Positions 23,198 to 30,457 of a stretch of 64,000 bases of DNA are shown here, in pieces. The notes beneath the pieces were generated by a model. It saw only the letters and a program-made list of their open reading frames with translations. It made no database searches and had not been told where the DNA came from. Source of the DNA: a virus; the IMG/VR virus record IMGVR_UViG_3300036893_000049, positions 1 to 64,000 of that record. One strand, given 5' to 3'. The translations under genes were made by a program, and so were the position numbers. Numbering within the stretch: position 1 is the stretch's first letter; each line of letters starts with the position of its first letter.

Positions 23198-23866
23198 TCA
23201 CCATCCGAATTTGTCGCGACATATCGGCCCGATACCGAGGTCGATACTTTCTTTGTTCGTCAACTCACGCCCGCAGCATCCGCACGATCCGGTTTTCTGC
23301 CCATAGGCAACCGCCGCTTTGTGTGGGTCAGACGCCACCTTAATCACACTGGCCGTGGTCGCGCTGTCGCAGGCGAACGATGGCCGGAACCGCCCCTCGG
23401 ATACCTTGCCGAGGTACTCGCCGGACTGTTTAACGTAGATCGCCCCCGCGTTGTTGCCGTGGTCAGGCGCGCGGGAGAAAACAAAAGTGGCCAGTCTGAG
23501 TTTCGGCCGCTTGATTCCATTCGCACGCGCCGCCTCGAACGCGGTTACGATGGCATCTACCGTAATTTCAGCAGTTTCAACCTCGCGGCCAGTGCCATTG
23601 CAGGCGAAACATGCGCGGCCACGACGCCACTCGCCAGACCCGAGGCACTTCACACAATCGCCGGGTTGCAATTCAACCGCGATGTGCCGCTGTAGTCCGG
23701 AGCCGTCGCAAGCGAAGCATGGTCCGAAGGGTTTGCCGTTGCGGCCGAGGAACTTACCGCCTCCGCCGCACTTCGCACAGAGAATGTCAGGCACAGGAGC
23801 GTCGTCGCCGATGTCCATTTCGATGCCGAATAGCGCGGACAGATTGGTGTCTGTCAAACGATCCAT
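23198..23866 (-). CDS. DnaJ-like zinc-knuckle protein with DUF6011-like end
   Basis: A 222-residue protein. CAKCGGGGKF, CFACDGSG, CVKCLGSG and CFACNGTG (about residues 30-92) are four CxxCxGxG-type knuckles, as in the zinc domain of DnaJ. The C terminus, CGCCGRELTNKESIDLGIGPICRDKFGW, has the C-CGR-L---S---GIGP-C pattern of DUF6011. There is no J domain. It may be a scaffold for protein or nucleic-acid binding; function is not known. Ribosome site AGGAGGACAC precedes ATG 23866. Confidence 0.7.
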   Translation of the reverse strand: MDRLTDTNLSALFGIEMDIGDDAPVPDILCAKCGGGGKFLGRNGKPFGPCFACDGSGLQRHIAVELQPGDCVKCLGSGEWRRGRACFACNGTGREVETAEITVDAIVTAFEAARANGIKRPKLRLATFVFSRAPDHGNNAGAIYVKQSGEYLGKVSEGRFRPSFACDSATTASVIKVASDPHKAAVAYGQKTGSCGCCGRELTNKESIDLGIGPICRDKFGW

Positions 23867-23913
23867 TTTTGTGTCCTCCTATGGAAAGGCCACCCGTCGC
23901 CGGGGATGGCGGG

Positions 23914-24093
23914 TCAGGCCGCCGCTTTCTGATAAACCCGGTCCCATCCATTGGTCTGGGTTGGCGTCTCTACGCCAACGCACCGCGTGGCGAAGGACCA
24001 CACCATATCCATCAGCGCCGCCTTGCTCATGCTTTCGATTTCCGGCTGGCAGGTAGTCGGGATCAAAACGGGTCTTTGATTTTTCAGGTTCAT
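23914..24093 (-). CDS. Hypothetical protein, 59 aa
   Basis: ATG 24093 overlaps the stop of the upstream gene (ATGA) and follows AGGAGGC. The protein MNLKNQRPVLIPTTCQPEIE then ALMDMVWSFATRCVGVETP is helical with two Cys. Function unknown. Confidence 0.55.
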   Translation of the reverse strand: MNLKNQRPVLIPTTCQPEIESMSKAALMDMVWSFATRCVGVETPTQTNGWDRVYQKAAA

Positions 24094-24329
24094 CGTAAGG
24101 GCCTCCTGTAGTGGATTGCCTCATGCTCATCAGGAAGATCATCACCGGGTCTCTGGCAGCCCCAATATCCGTCGAGAAGCTGCACCCACTCGATAGGGCC
24201 ATCCTTGGCCATCGCGTCCCAGAATGACCGTGCTGCTTCACAGTTCGCGGGAGGACGGGAATGATATCGTTTTCCAGTCCCCATGCGGAACACTGCTGAA
24301 AGGTTCCAACCGGCTGGCAGCCCGCTCAC
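24090..24329 (-). CDS. Hypothetical protein, 79 aa
   Basis: Start set at GTG 24329, which overlaps the upstream stop (GTGA); a more upstream ATG would overlap that gene by 67 bases. Contains CEAARSFWDAMAKDGPIEWV and LLDGYWGCQRPGDDLPDE. No family recognised. Confidence 0.55.
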   Translation of the reverse strand: MSGLPAGWNLSAVFRMGTGKRYHSRPPANCEAARSFWDAMAKDGPIEWVQLLDGYWGCQRPGDDLPDEHEAIHYRRPLR

Positions 24330-24523
24330 GCTGGTTGCCAAACTCTCGGCCCCTTGGAATGGCCCAGATGCACGGTCATGGCTCGCACGCACCCGCCTCT
24401 CTTGTTCAGTATCCGCCGCGCGCCAAGTTCAGTCTTCGCGTATCCGAGCACGTAGCGGTCACCTTCCCCCTTGCTGTATGCGGGGTGCGTGACGGGCAAT
24501 GCGGTTGTTTCGACCTGTTTCAT
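24326..24523 (-). CDS. Hypothetical protein, 65 aa
   Basis: ATG 24523 lies four bases after the upstream stop. The sequence (MKQVETTALPVTHPAYSKGE, RYVLGYAKTELGARRILN) looks like a small alpha/beta fold ending in a basic tail. Function unknown. Confidence 0.58.
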   Translation of the reverse strand: MKQVETTALPVTHPAYSKGEGDRYVLGYAKTELGARRILNKRGGCVRAMTVHLGHSKGPRVWQPA

Positions 24524-24526
24524 GGC

Positions 24527-24847
24527 TCAGCCCTCCACTTTGGCAATGATGCGGTCGGCATCGACCAGACACAGATCAGCCCGGCTTTCCGACCATCCGA
24601 GGTCAATGAGCGCCTTCCGGTAGCGGGTGCGCATCTTACGCAGTTCCATCAGCATGTCGGGAGCCGCTGCAATCAGCCGCCCGTCCGCGTCCGCTTTCGG
24701 CTGGTCTGTGTTCTCGAAATTGACGGTGGCCACCAGGGCTTGGATGTCCTCCCCGCTGCGGTCGTCCATCTGAACGGCACCGCTTTCACGGTCATAGAAC
24801 CAGGGGCCTGTGGTGTGGGTCATGCTGTTGTGGTAGAACGGGTCCAT
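24527..24847 (-). CDS. Paralogue of the HTPGPW / LIAAAPDLL family, 106 aa
   Basis: ATG 24847 follows AGGAGAGACGAAG. MTHTTGPWFYDRESGAV and ADGRLIAAAPDMLMELRKM match the family signatures also seen at 22551-22835, though the two are diverged. Both occur within 2 kb in the same array, which points to an old duplication. Function of the family is unknown. Confidence 0.68.
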   Translation of the reverse strand: MDPFYHNSMTHTTGPWFYDRESGAVQMDDRSGEDIQALVATVNFENTDQPKADADGRLIAAAPDMLMELRKMRTRYRKALIDLGWSESRADLCLVDADRIIAKVEG

Positions 24848-24904
24848 CTTCGTCTCTCCTGTTTGGGATGGCGGGGAAGCCGGACGGGGCCGGAGCCCCG
24901 TTGT

Positions 24905-25111
24905 CTATGCTGACGCGAAGCCGACCATTTCGCCGCGCCAGTAGTTGGCTGTCGCCGCGAAAAATGCCGCGTTATCCCGCGCCTGTTTCGCGTGTCCGGG
25001 TTGTCCTTCTTCGATTGCCAGGACGGCGCGGCCCTCGGCATGGGCTGCCCAGAGATCGTATTGAGCGATCCATGCCGGGACGCGATCAAGGTTGATTTCG
25101 TTGAGTGTCAT
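24905..25111 (-). CDS. First gene of the minus-strand block, 68 aa
   Basis: ATG 25111 follows AGGAGGATGAG. It is helical (WIAQYDLWAAHAEGRAVLAI, QARDNAAFFAATANYWRGE) with many aromatic residues. It lies nearest to the minus promoter at 25279-25252, so it would be made first and most strongly. Function unknown; position makes it a good candidate for an early host-takeover protein. Confidence 0.58.
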   Translation of the reverse strand: MTLNEINLDRVPAWIAQYDLWAAHAEGRAVLAIEEGQPGHAKQARDNAAFFAATANYWRGEMVGFASA

Positions 25112-25251
25112 CTCATCCTCCTATCCAAAACCCCAGGACGATCCGGGGGCTTGAGAGAGTAGGCTGTCCGGGAGGTCCCGATCTTGAAGCAGGCGTTAAT
25201 CCTGCGAACGATCCGGGAGGCCCGATCGCCTGTCGTCCGGCGATAGGGGGA

Positions 25252-25279
25252 ATGTAGCGAAAGCGTATTGCGCCGTCAA
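25252..25279 (-). promoter_or_regulatory. Promoter of the minus-strand accessory block
   Basis: On the minus strand TTGACG (25279-25274), 16 bases, then TACATT (25257-25252). ATTGCGC copies lie over the -35 and the spacer. Transcription would enter the 68-aa gene at 25111 after a leader of about 130 bases that contains GGGAGG/ATCCGG inverted pieces (25140-25250). Confidence 0.5.
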
Positions 25280-25321
25280 TTGCGCTTTTCGCATACCTGT
25301 ATTGCGCTAGGCGTATTGCGC
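25267..25321 (+). promoter_or_regulatory. Four ATTGCGC operator repeats over divergent promoters
   Basis: ATTGCGC occurs at 25267, 25279, 25301 and 25315, all in the same orientation, three of them as GTATTGCGC. Copies 1-2 cover the minus promoter and copy 4 is the plus -35. Direct operator repeats are typical for ribbon-helix-helix repressors; the RHH gene at 25351 is the natural candidate. Confidence 0.65.
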
Positions 25322-25344
25322 TACCGCGTCCGAATCGGTATGGT
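25316..25344 (+). promoter_or_regulatory. Promoter of the RHH-tnpB operon
   Basis: TTGCGC (25316-25321), 17 bases, TATGGT (25339-25344), followed 6 bases later by the ATG at 25351. The -35 is part of the last ATTGCGC repeat. The transcript would have almost no leader, so the RHH mRNA may be leaderless. Confidence 0.5.
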
Positions 25345-25350
25345 CCGCCC

Positions 25351-25596
25351 ATGAGCAACGCCCAGATCACCCGAAACACACGCAACCTCACGATGCGCCT
25401 CCCGCTCGACCTCTATAATAAGGCGCGGGAGAAGGCGTCTGGGGGTAGCCTGAAGCCGGTCATCGAGGCTGGACTCCGTGAGGCGTGGGATATGCCGGTG
25501 GTAATATCTGGTGAGGGGGCTGACACGTCGGTGAGCGAACCTACTGAGGAAATCGAGGTCACGTCCGAGATGATCGAGGCGCGGAAGGTGGGATGA
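25351..25596 (+). CDS. Ribbon-helix-helix protein coupled to tnpB
   Basis: An 81-residue protein. RNLTMRLPLDLYNKAREKAS (about 11-30) and SLKPVIEAGLREAW (32-45) give the strand-helix-helix of a CopG/Arc-like DNA-binding dimer; the rest is an acidic tail. Its stop overlaps the tnpB start (ATGA), so both are translated together. The four direct repeats just upstream are its likely operators. It could repress both divergent promoters and so hold down the nuclease and the accessory block; that is inferred. Confidence 0.75.
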   Translation: MSNAQITRNTRNLTMRLPLDLYNKAREKASGGSLKPVIEAGLREAWDMPVVISGEGADTSVSEPTEEIEVTSEMIEARKVG

Positions 25597-26819
25597 GGGT
25601 GGTCATGCAGGCCACGAAAGGACGGCTCTACGGCGGCGGACTCGGAACCGTCGCGCGGATCGGCGGCCAGTGCCGGGCCGTGTGGAACCTGTTCGTTGCG
25701 GAGAGCGCCGAACGCTATAAGGCCGAGGGCAAGTTCGTTTTCTATGCTGAAATGTCGGCTCGGCTGCCGAAGTTGTTGAAGGAAGACGCGCGCCTTGCCG
25801 GGTTGCCGCACCGCGCGGCACAGATGACCGTGCAGAAGCTGGATCGGGCGTTGCGCGACTGCGCCAAGAGCAAGGGGAAGGCGCGACGCGGCTTTCCGCG
25901 CTTCAAGAAATACGCTGACAGGTCCGACGCTTTTTCGTTCGTTGGCCGCGAGGTCCGCGTTGAACCGGGTCGCATCCGACTGCCGAAGGTCGGCTGGCTT
26001 CGCGTGCGCGGCATGACCTTGCCCGATGGCGCTGACATGAAGCAGGTCGCCGTGACGCAAGAGCCGAATGGCTGGCACGTCTCCATCCAGTTCGAAGCCG
26101 CGCCGAAGCTCTACGCCGTGCCGACGCTTCCTGCGGTCGGTATCGACGGCGGCTTGATCCATCTGGCGACACTGAGCGACGGCACCCTCATTCCGCATCC
26201 ACGGCTTGCCAGGAAGGCCGCGAAGCGGCTGCGCCGGTTGAACCGGGAACGCGATCGGCGGCGCAAGGGCAGCGTGAACCGCCGACGCACCGTGGCCAAA
26301 CTCGGGCGCGCACATCGCGCGCTGGGCAACGCCCGCAAGGATGCGATGCACAAGGCCACCCGGAAACTGGTGGACACATACGGCGGCTTCGCCGTCGAGG
26401 ATTTGAGCCTGCGAGGCATGATGCGGACCCGGATGGCGGGTTCGCTGGCCGATGCTGGGCTGGGAGAGTTCGTCAGGACGCTCCACTACAAGGCCGATTG
26501 GGCGGGGCGAACGTGGCACGTTCACGGGCGCTTCGAACGCAGCACGGGCGTCTGTCCGGACTGCGGCCAAGTCGGCGGCAAGCTTGCCCTGTCCGTCAGG
26601 AGTTGGGTTTGCGATAGCTGCGGCGCGGTTCACGATCGCGACGTTGCCGCCGCCAGGGTGATCCTGGCTGGCGCGGTACTGCCAGTGGGGCAGGAACCGT
26701 CGGCTGCGATGCCGAGAAAGCGAGGCGCTGCCGCTCGTGGCGGGGATCGGGCATCCGCTCGGTCTAGTCACGGCGGGCCACCTCCGAATGTTGCCGATGC
26801 TCTGCCGGAGGCTGCATGA
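25593..26819 (+). CDS. tnpB: TnpB RNA-guided endonuclease with intact RuvC site
   Basis: A 408-residue protein of full TnpB length. RuvC-I is AVGIDGGLIHLATLSDG (Asp 185), RuvC-II is GGFAVEDLSLRGM (Glu 269), and RuvC-III is HDRDVAAARVIL (348-356), so the D-E-D set is kept. A zinc finger has CPDC (321-324) and CDSC (340-343). TnpB cuts DNA next to a TAM using an omega RNA made from the 3' end of its own gene. No TnpA or serine recombinase is adjacent, and both ends are fused into the phage operon by ATGA overlaps, which suggests domestication. The gene looks more GC-rich than its neighbours, a sign of transfer. Confidence 0.92.
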   Translation: MRVVMQATKGRLYGGGLGTVARIGGQCRAVWNLFVAESAERYKAEGKFVFYAEMSARLPKLLKEDARLAGLPHRAAQMTVQKLDRALRDCAKSKGKARRGFPRFKKYADRSDAFSFVGREVRVEPGRIRLPKVGWLRVRGMTLPDGADMKQVAVTQEPNGWHVSIQFEAAPKLYAVPTLPAVGIDGGLIHLATLSDGTLIPHPRLARKAAKRLRRLNRERDRRRKGSVNRRRTVAKLGRAHRALGNARKDAMHKATRKLVDTYGGFAVEDLSLRGMMRTRMAGSLADAGLGEFVRTLHYKADWAGRTWHVHGRFERSTGVCPDCGQVGGKLALSVRSWVCDSCGAVHDRDVAAARVILAGAVLPVGQEPSAAMPRKRGAAARGGDRASARSSHGGPPPNVADALPEAA

Positions 26820-26901
26820 GCAAAAGCAATAACCCCGATCCCGATCTTGACAAAATCACGGAATCGCCCCGATTGTCCGTCCCGCGCAATGTGGAGCCGA
26901 C

Positions 26902-27078
26902 ATGCCGGACACCATTCCAATCGCCGCTGCGGACATCCCGCCGGATGATAAATACGATGCTATCCTGGCAATGCTGCACCGGATCGATGCCCGGGTTGAG
27001 GCGCAGGGACGGGAGATACGGACGCTGGTCGAGATGCTGCGGTCGCGGGCTACCCTTCCGCCGGTCGGGTATCGTTGA
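26902..27078 (+). CDS. Small coiled-coil protein, 58 aa
   Basis: ATG 26902 follows GTGGAG. MPDTIPIAAADIPPDDKYDA leads into a coiled helix (ILAMLHRIDARVEAQGREIR, TLVEMLRSR). Its TGA overlaps the next ATG. Such short helical proteins often precede small terminase genes. The 82 bases between tnpB and this gene could hold the end of an omega RNA. Confidence 0.6.
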   Translation: MPDTIPIAAADIPPDDKYDAILAMLHRIDARVEAQGREIRTLVEMLRSRATLPPVGYR

Positions 27079-27887
27079 TGGCCACAATCGCCGAAAGCGC
27101 CGTTACCAAACCCGCCCGAATCGCCGAAAGCGCCGCCACCAAACCCGCCCGTAAACGACAGCGCCGCTCAGCCGAGTGCCAGCGGGAGCAGGTTCGCCGA
27201 AACCGCGAACGCCGGGCCGCCCGTGCGGAGGCGGATCGAATCGCCGCGGCGGAGGCGGAGCAGCGCCGGGCCGATGACAGGGAACGCCGGGCCGAGGCCA
27301 TCGCTCCGGCATTTCTTCGCAACCCGGTGGTCGTCCCCAAGGGTCGCATGATTGTTGGCCCGCGAATCCAGATCAATGGCAACCATGCTGTTCGAGGTGT
27401 CGAATTTCCATTCGCCTCCCGCCGCGCGCGCCGGGCTATTTCCATGCTCCGGCAGGACTGGGCCGATGTGGGCGCCGGTCTCACCGCGGGCACGGCAAAC
27501 TATGTGGGAATCACCGGGGGCGGATCGGATGCGCCGATCTCAGGCAAGGACTCCGCCATGCTGGCCCAGATCGAAATGCGAGCCCGGCTTGACGGTGCGA
27601 TGACATACGTCGGGGCATTCGCCCCGTGTCTCGCCAGGATCGTGCTGGATTGCATCCCCGTCGCGACATGGGCGATAGAACAGGCCATCCCAATTACGCC
27701 CGACGCCGCCATGAAGCACGTCCTCGCGGCGTTCAACCGGCTCGCGGATTGGTATTGTCCCACGAAACTCGTCGAAATCGGAACCCGCACGTTCGTCATC
27801 GCGCCGCCGCGCGAAGCCTATGCGGTGCCAGGCCAGGACTATGCCGGTCCCGAATATGATGAGCGGGGACGGCAGATTGGGGCTTGA
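27078..27887 (+). CDS. Basic N-terminus protein with DUF6456-like end
   Basis: A 269-residue protein from ATG 27078 (TGATG overlap). The first 80 residues are Arg/Ala-rich, starting with IAESAVTKPAR repeated twice. The C-terminal half (AMLAQIEMRARLDGAMTYVG, then AMKHVLAAFNRLADWY) resembles the DUF6456 pattern, a small helical DNA-binding-type domain of alphaproteobacteria. It is just before the terminase genes, and its last codons contain the -35 of their promoter. Possibly a DNA-binding packaging or regulatory protein. Confidence 0.62.
   Translation: MATIAESAVTKPARIAESAATKPARKRQRRSAECQREQVRRNRERRAARAEADRIAAAEAEQRRADDRERRAEAIAPAFLRNPVVVPKGRMIVGPRIQINGNHAVRGVEFPFASRRARRAISMLRQDWADVGAGLTAGTANYVGITGGGSDAPISGKDSAMLAQIEMRARLDGAMTYVGAFAPCLARIVLDCIPVATWAIEQAIPITPDAAMKHVLAAFNRLADWYCPTKLVEIGTRTFVIAPPREAYAVPGQDYAGPEYDERGRQIGA
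27086..27151 (+). repeat. 33-bp tandem duplication
   Basis: Two units beginning AATCGCCGAAAGCGCCG start at 27086 and 27119, with two mismatches, giving the doubled IAESA[VA]TKPAR at the N terminus of the encoded protein. Confidence 0.85.
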
Positions 27888-27912
27888 CACGATACCCCAC
27901 AATGCAATAGAG
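27884..27912 (+). promoter_or_regulatory. Promoter of the packaging/structural operon
   Basis: TTGACA (27884-27889) preceded by GGGGC, 17 bases, then ATAGAG (27907-27912). The upstream stop codon lies inside the -35. The 60 bases to the small terminase gene include the motif ATAGTAAACAGATAGTGAGATAGTG, with the triplet ATAGT[A/G] repeated; no stronger late promoter was seen. Confidence 0.5.
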
Positions 27913-27973
27913 AATCGGACAGGGTCGTATTTTGCGGCCTGTCTCAAATAGTAAACAGATAGTGAGATAGTGA

Positions 27974-28360
27974 ATGCCTGCTGGTGCCGCCCCCGGTGAG
28001 CGGCGGGGTGGTCGGCAAAAAGGTACAACCAACAAACTGACCAAGGCCCGCGATGAATCTGAGAAGGCCGCTCGCGCCGTTGCCTTTGGAAGTTTGACCG
28101 AAGATCAGATTCAAGCCCTGACGCCGAAGGATATCTTTCGTCTTGTGGCACACCATGCGGTGCGGACGATGGATATCCCTCTGATGCTCAAGGCCGCGTC
28201 TGAACTGGCCCCATACGTACATCCGCGCCTGACCGCGACCACGTTGGAAGCTAATGTCCGTAGCAGCCCGAGCGATTACACGGATGCCGAACTCCTGGCG
28301 CTCGCAAGTGCCGGAATGGGCGAAGAAGGAGATGGCGAGGCGATCAGCGGCCCGCACTAA
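27974..28360 (+). CDS. Terminase small subunit-like protein
   Basis: A 128-residue protein beginning PAGAAPGERRGGRQKGTTNK, the basic GGRQKGTPNK opening shared by many phage small-terminase-type proteins. A helical region follows (DIFRLVAHHAVRTMDIPLML). It immediately precedes and overlaps the large terminase gene by 29 bases. It would recognise the phage packaging site. No typical HTH is obvious, so the call rests on the N-terminal motif and position. Confidence 0.68.
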   Translation: MPAGAAPGERRGGRQKGTTNKLTKARDESEKAARAVAFGSLTEDQIQALTPKDIFRLVAHHAVRTMDIPLMLKAASELAPYVHPRLTATTLEANVRSSPSDYTDAELLALASAGMGEEGDGEAISGPH

Positions 28361-29759
28361 GCTGCTCGGATTTGTCCAGTATACGTATCCCACTTATATC
28401 CCAGCCGGACACCACGGACTGATCTGTGAAAAACTGGAGGCGGTCGAACGCGGTGAATGTAAGCGGCTTATGATTCTAATGCCGCCGCGCCATGGGAAAA
28501 GCCAGCTTGTCTCTCGACATTTCCCGGCATGGTATATCGGCCGGAATCCAACAAAGCAGATTATTAGTGCCTCCTACGCCTCGGACCTTGCATCTGGCTT
28601 TGGCCGCGATGTCCGCAATCTGGTTGCCAGCCAAGAGTTCGCCGCGATCTTTCCCGGCGTTCGTTTGGCTGATGACAGTGCGGCGAAAAATCTCTGGCAC
28701 ACCACACAGGGCGGTATCTATGTCGCGGCGGGGGTGGGCACGGGCATCACCGGCAAGGGAGCCGACATTTTGAACATTGACGATCCGGTAAAGGACCGGG
28801 CGGAGGCGGAAAGTCAGACTATCCGGGATGGTATCCTCGCGTGGTACACGTCAACTTCATACACGCGATTGATGCCCGGTGCCGCGGTAATCCTGACCAT
28901 GACTCGCTGGCATGAAGACGATCTCGGCGGCACGTTGTTGCAGATGGCCGGGGGTGACAAGTGGGACGTGCTGTCACTCCCCGCACTGGCATCAGCCAAC
29001 GACGACCCGCTTGGCCGAGCCGCGAATGAAGCTCTCTGGCCAGCGTGGTACGATGAGACCGCGCTTGCGAAGATCCGGGCGAACATAGGCGAGCGGGATT
29101 TCGGTGCGCTTTATCAACAAGACCCTCGACCGGCCGGGACATCCTTTTTCGATGTTCAATGTTGCCTCGTCGATGGCCAGCCGGTTGATGCGCCAAAAAA
29201 CTGCGAAAGTGTATTCGCTGTCATGGACACGGCGATTAAGACCGGCACGAAAAACGATGGGACCGGCATTCTGTATTGTGCTTTTTCTCCACATTTCGGC
29301 TACCAACTAACGATTCTGGATTGGGAAATTCAGCAGATCGAAGGTGCGATGTTGGAGACGTGGTTTCCTGTCATTTACGAAACCCTGGAAGGCTACGCCA
29401 AGGCTCAGCGGGCGCGAATGGGCGCGCTGGGAGTCTATATCGAGGACAAGGCGAGCGGAAGCATTCTTCTTCAGCAAGCCGCTCGGCGGGGTTGGCCAGC
29501 GAAAGCGATCGAAAGCGGGTTGACCGCGGTCGGTAAGGACGAACGAGCGATATCCGTCTCGGGATACGTTACCAGGGGCGATGTTAAAATATCACGTCAC
29601 GCCTATGAGAAGATCACGAATTACAAAGGCCGGAACGGCAACCATTTCCTGATGCAGGTGTTTCGATTCCAGGTCGGTGTGAAGGATCAGGCGGACGACC
29701 TGCTAGACTGCTTTACATATTCCGCGGCGCTGGCTTTGGGTAACTCAGACGGGTATTGA
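28332..29759 (+). CDS. terL: Terminase large subunit
   Basis: About 475 residues from ATG 28332 (GTG 28308 is an alternative). Walker A is MPPRHGKS near residue 50-57, Walker B is ADILNIDDP near 143-151, and TMTRWHEDDLGG is the motif III/coupling region. The C-terminal nuclease fold shows VFAVMDTAIKTGTKNDGTG (first acidic residue), IEDKASG and QADDLLDCFTYS. It drives DNA translocation into the prohead and cuts concatemers. Length and motif order are normal for a myovirus or siphovirus TerL. Confidence 0.93.
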   Translation: MARRSAARTKLLGFVQYTYPTYIPAGHHGLICEKLEAVERGECKRLMILMPPRHGKSQLVSRHFPAWYIGRNPTKQIISASYASDLASGFGRDVRNLVASQEFAAIFPGVRLADDSAAKNLWHTTQGGIYVAAGVGTGITGKGADILNIDDPVKDRAEAESQTIRDGILAWYTSTSYTRLMPGAAVILTMTRWHEDDLGGTLLQMAGGDKWDVLSLPALASANDDPLGRAANEALWPAWYDETALAKIRANIGERDFGALYQQDPRPAGTSFFDVQCCLVDGQPVDAPKNCESVFAVMDTAIKTGTKNDGTGILYCAFSPHFGYQLTILDWEIQQIEGAMLETWFPVIYETLEGYAKAQRARMGALGVYIEDKASGSILLQQAARRGWPAKAIESGLTAVGKDERAISVSGYVTRGDVKISRHAYEKITNYKGRNGNHFLMQVFRFQVGVKDQADDLLDCFTYSAALALGNSDGY

Positions 29760-29787
29760 TAACTCTTGGGGACTCAGACGGGATTGC

Positions 29788-29910
29788 TTAGCTGGTCACC
29801 GCAAAAATCCACCAGATTATCGCTCCCGCGATCAACAGGGATGCCAGCGACCGCGCCCATCGGAAGAGGACCAGGGCCGCGAAGATGACGGGGAACCAGA
29901 GCAGGGTCAC
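29788..29910 (-). CDS. 40-aa membrane peptide of the minus-strand cassette
   Basis: GTG 29910 overlaps the stop of the KOW-like gene (GTGA). The peptide TLLWFPVIFAALVLFRWARS... LIAGAIIWWIFAVTS has two membrane segments with a basic turn between. This is holin-like or toxin-like in shape. It is last in a three-gene operon read against the structural genes. Confidence 0.55.
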   Translation of the reverse strand: MTLLWFPVIFAALVLFRWARSLASLLIAGAIIWWIFAVTS

Positions 29911-30080
29911 GACGCCAACGACTCTAATTGACTCGCCACGAACAGTTCCACGCGCTCGGGTAATCGCACCGCACATAGGGTGCCATCTCGATCCGCGATC
30001 TTCCCGATGCGTCCGACGTATGCGGAATTCACATCGCGCACCACTCTGACGAGTTCGCCGGATTCGACGGTTTGGGTCAC
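29907..30080 (-). CDS. KOW-like small protein, 57 aa
   Basis: GTG 30080 overlaps the RHH stop (GTGA). TVESGELVRVVRDVNSAYVG, IGKIADRDGTLCAVRLPE and LFVASQLESL fit a small beta barrel of the KOW/SH3 kind. It lies between the RHH regulator and the membrane peptide. Function unknown. Confidence 0.58.
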   Translation of the reverse strand: MTQTVESGELVRVVRDVNSAYVGRIGKIADRDGTLCAVRLPERVELFVASQLESLAS

Positions 30081-30229
30081 TTCGCTTTCCTTTCCTTATC
30101 CTCAACCCGAGCCGCCTCGACCAATCGCCTGACGATTTCAGCGACCGGCACTTCGGCTTCGCGGGCGACATGTGCCAGCCAGGTATCCTGTGGCGCGGTG
30201 AATGTGATTGTGGTTCTCGGGTTGCTCAT
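30077..30229 (-). CDS. Ribbon-helix-helix regulator of the minus-strand cassette, 50 aa
   Basis: MSNPRTTITFTAPQDTWLAH then EAEVPVAEIVRRLVEAARVE is a minimal RHH protein: strand TTITFTA and two helices. The start at 30229 is preferred over 30235 because the promoter's -10 (TAATGT, 30242-30237) would place the first transcribed base within 1-2 bases of this ATG, giving a leaderless message. Downstream it is coupled to the KOW-like gene. It probably controls its own cassette. Confidence 0.7.
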   Translation of the reverse strand: MSNPRTTITFTAPQDTWLAHVAREAEVPVAEIVRRLVEAARVEDKERKAK

Positions 30230-30236
30230 ACGCATC

Positions 30237-30266
30237 ACATTAGCATCGCCTGAGCGAGGTTGTCAA
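30237..30266 (-). promoter_or_regulatory. Promoter of the minus-strand cassette
   Basis: On the minus strand TTGACA (30266-30261), 18 bases, then TAATGT (30242-30237). It is one of the best sigma70-type matches in the window and faces away from the portal genes, whose first gene starts at 30266. Confidence 0.68.
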
Positions 30267-30457
30267 TGTCCCTATCCGCCGCCCTCTGTGAAGAACTGGC
30301 CCGGCGCGGGCTGGCGAGGTTGTCTGCCGCCGAACTGGAGGCCGCTCTGAGGGCCCGTGGACTCTCCCTCACCGGGGGTGCCAGGGATGCGGTGAACGCT
30401 CATTTGGCTGCGGTGCGAGGGCTCAGTGCGGATGGTCTGGCGGAACGCGGCGCATGA
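30266..30457 (+). CDS. Small hypothetical protein, 63 aa
   Basis: ATG 30266 follows GCGAGG. The sequence MSLSAALCEELARRGLARLS then EAALRARGLSLTGGARDAV is Ala/Leu/Arg-rich and helical. It resumes the plus-strand structural operon after the inverted cassette; the stop overlaps the next ATG. Function unknown. Confidence 0.6.
   Translation: MSLSAALCEELARRGLARLSAAELEAALRARGLSLTGGARDAVNAHLAAVRGLSADGLAERGA

Noticed and set aside
25413-26771. Long open frame on the minus strand opposite tnpB
   Set aside because: It mirrors tnpB codons in GC-rich DNA, has no ribosome site, and its translation shows no motif. TnpB on the plus strand has every catalytic residue.
25593-26819. TnpB as a nuclease-dead repressor (TldR type)
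   Set aside because: Those proteins lose RuvC residues; here the Asp, Glu and Asp positions and the zinc finger are intact.
26816-27154. Open frame starting with ATGA overlap after tnpB
   Set aside because: After about 28 residues it reads as the out-of-frame shadow of the genes at 26902 and 27078, which have better starts. It may still carry the end of an omega RNA.
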